A stretch of DNA of 6,433 bases from Methanosarcinales archaeon. Its GTDB lineage: Archaea; Halobacteriota; Methanosarcinia; Methanosarcinales; Methanocomedenaceae. Where the stretch lies: positions 1-6,433 of the forward strand of contig DAOUWY010000112.1 in the NCBI GenBank assembly GCA_030666885.1. The letters are read 5' to 3'. Both the position numbers and the translations under genes were made by a program. Below the pieces are notes generated by a model. The model searched no databases and was not told the DNA's origin. It was given only the letters and a program-made list of their open reading frames with translations. This document shows positions 4,897-6,433 of this stretch, one piece after another; position 1 is the first letter of the stretch, and the number at the start of each line of letters is the position of its first letter.

Positions 4897-6433
4897 CTAT
4901 TTCCACGATGTCCTTATCCCGCCTGTGATACCCCATCTCATCAACCATCCCCCTGGCGGTATCCAGACACTTGCGTGCATCTTCGTTCCTGCCCATAGCC
5001 AGGTACAGCCGTGCATATCCCAGATGGCAGTCAGCCTGGTGCAGCCCCATCTCCCCTCGTTTGGCAATGGTCATCGCCTCATCCAGGTCGTGCTGCGCCT
5101 TATCGAATTCACCTTGCGCCCTGTACATCTCAGTTCTGGCAAGCAAGCCGCGAGGTAATTCCTGCTGCTGTCCTACCTGCCGCAACCCGCCCGCTGCCTG
5201 GTTCAGGTGCTCTTTCGCCGAATTGAAATCCTGGCTGCCCTCTTGCAGTGCCTTAAATAGATATGCACTTCCAATGGAGAGGTTGTCGAGGGCAATGTCG
5301 AGAAGCGATCCACCGCCTTCTTTTCCCCATTCCAGAGTCTGTAGAGCCCGGCTCAGCACTCCCTGATACTTCCCCTGGCTCAGCAGCAGATCACAGTATT
5401 GAAACCCCTGTAATGAATACAAGAGGGGATACTCGGGCTGCCGATCTTTTTGCATCTCCTCAGCCTCACGGAAAAGAGATTCGGCTTCGGACTGGCTACC
5501 AGCTTGGTGCAGAGTATTTGCCAGAGTCGTCCGCTCGCTCATTCGCTGAAATGCATCGCCACTTTTGTCAGCAAGGTCAACGCTCTGTTTGGCATACTCA
5601 AGGGCAAGGGCAATGTCGCCGATGGTCAGTAAGAGTTCGCTGAGGTTGCCTGCCTGCTTGGCAGCGTTCTTCCAATCTTCAAGCGCAATATCAGCCTCTA
5701 ACCCGGATTGCATGGGCTGTGCTGCCTCTTTCAGACGACCAAGCGCCCGGAGATCAAAGCCAGCCTCGTTCAGGACATAGGCTTTATCAGCTTCAGTAAG
5801 CCCTGCAACTGGCTTGTCCCAGAGCAAATTAAAGAACCCTGAGACTGCAACCAGATCAGCGCCAAACGCTCCAAGCTTTTTGGTATTGAAAGCCTCACCT
5901 CCTCTTCGAATCCGGCGCCAGAACACCTCATCCAGCACCTCCTGGTGCCTGCCTGCCTGGCAGCCATATGCCACTGCGGAATAGAGCGGACTCATCTCTT
6001 CGATGGTGTCCGGATATTCTTTGGCAGTCTGTTTAAGGTGTTCGTAGAGACGGTTGTTCCCTTCCTGCCAGGCTTCAGGGTACTCACCCTTAAGCTGTTC
6101 GCTGAAATGTTCTCGCACAAGGGGATGAGCATCCAGGAGGTCTGGCTGGTGCCTGCTCTCGGAGGCGATCAGTCTCTTATCACGCAACCTGTGAATGAGG
6201 CGCAGCCAGTCAGCCTCAGACAACCCCTGGATGTGCTCTGTCAGATCCGGAATCGCCGGGGCTGCTGCAAGTGCCGCGATAGCCCCGGCATCGGCAGGGT
6301 GCTCGAAGAGACCGAGCATCCTCATTACTTCCACTTCCGGTCCCTCACCAAAGCGCCGTTCAAATGCCGCAATCATCCGGCGCGGATGCCGTCCTTTTTC
6401 TTCCGGAATGTCCAGGTCCGGTATCCCGGAAGC
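4883..6433 (-). CDS. C-terminal part of a STAND-type (NB-ARC/NACHT-like) protein with TPR repeats, 5' end outside window
   Basis: The frame stays open from the TAA at 4883-4885 to the window edge, giving 516 residues. ATG 6376 is internal in all likelihood, because coding-like sequence (ASGIPDLDIPEEKG and onward) runs ahead of it. Counting from the edge: about 20-110 is a winged-helix-like segment (LSEADWLRLIHRLRDKRLI, then LDAHPLVREHF at 100-110), as seen after the ATPase module of NB-ARC/AP-ATPase proteins. About 215-500 is a helical array of degenerate tetratricopeptide repeats, clearest at AGNLSELLLTIGDIALALEY (261-280), RTEMYRAQGEFDKAQHDLDEA (around 433-453) and ADCHLGYARLYLAMGRNEDA (467-486). 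No signal peptide or membrane segment is seen. STAND proteins act as ligand-triggered switches in signalling or defence, with TPRs as sensors; here that is inference, since the P-loop domain is not in view. G+C is higher than in its neighbours (63% at 5041-5100, 48% at 3241-3300). Confidence 0.85.
   Translation of the reverse strand, partial: ASGIPDLDIPEEKGRHPRRMIAAFERRFGEGPEVEVMRMLGLFEHPADAGAIAALAAAPAIPDLTEHIQGLSEADWLRLIHRLRDKRLIASESRHQPDLLDAHPLVREHFSEQLKGEYPEAWQEGNNRLYEHLKQTAKEYPDTIEEMSPLYSAVAYGCQAGRHQEVLDEVFWRRIRRGGEAFNTKKLGAFGADLVAVSGFFNLLWDKPVAGLTEADKAYVLNEAGFDLRALGRLKEAAQPMQSGLEADIALEDWKNAAKQAGNLSELLLTIGDIALALEYAKQSVDLADKSGDAFQRMSERTTLANTLHQAGSQSEAESLFREAEEMQKDRQPEYPLLYSLQGFQYCDLLLSQGKYQGVLSRALQTLEWGKEGGGSLLDIALDNLSIGSAYLFKALQEGSQDFNSAKEHLNQAAGGLRQVGQQQELPRGLLARTEMYRAQGEFDKAQHDLDEAMTIAKRGEMGLHQADCHLGYARLYLAMGRNEDARKCLDTARGMVDEMGYHRRDKDIVEIDEQL

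Noticed and set aside
4925..5780. Several plus-strand frames of 60-131 codons opposite the TPR gene
   Set aside because: G+C-rich genes leave open antisense frames; these are rich in Ser, Pro, Arg and Cys and lack domain signals.
1..6433. CRISPR array
   Set aside because: No regularly spaced direct repeats of 23-40 bases with unique spacers were seen; the two similar units at 104-170 are only hairpins.

Overview
The window looks like a piece of a methanogen- or ANME-type euryarchaeal chromosome, most likely from the order Methanosarcinales. Evidence: a tRNA gene with no encoded CCA end, a methionine aminopeptidase of the archaeal type II class, TATA-like box A elements ahead of genes, T-run endings, and AT-rich intergenic DNA. 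The placement at order level is inference.

Layout. Positions 1-535 hold no credible protein gene. The first ~312 bases are unusually dense in short inverted repeats, including two tandem hairpins whose stems differ by compensatory base changes. A TATA box follows, then tRNA-Val(UAC) at 536-609. Three rightward genes come next, each with its own apparent promoter or a sizeable gap, so they do not look like a tight operon: a LURP-one-related (tubby-like fold) protein at 775-1350, type II methionine aminopeptidase at 1562-2536, and an exported, membrane-anchored protein at 2663-4363 with a lamin-tail domain followed by two phospholipase-D HKD domains.

Positions 4364-4882 separate these from a leftward gene. 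This gap holds a T-run terminator, a long imperfect inverted repeat (4515-4588), a hairpin plus T-run facing the leftward gene, and a stretch that reads like broken coding sequence in shifted frames on the minus strand.

The leftward gene (4883-6433) is the C-terminal 516 residues of a larger protein. It has a winged-helix-like segment followed by tetratricopeptide repeats, as in STAND (NB-ARC/NACHT type) ATPases; its start and the expected ATPase domain lie beyond the window. Its base composition is visibly richer in G+C than the rest, suggesting a separate origin.

The genes do not form an obvious common pathway. The aminopeptidase and tRNA are housekeeping; the LURP-one and LTD-PLD proteins are conserved-domain proteins of unclear role; the STAND/TPR gene is the only one of a class often linked to defence or signalling. 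I see no clear new multi-gene system. The items most worth following up are the hairpin-dense leader region, the exported LTD-PLD protein with its odd start, and the broken coding stretch beside the STAND gene.
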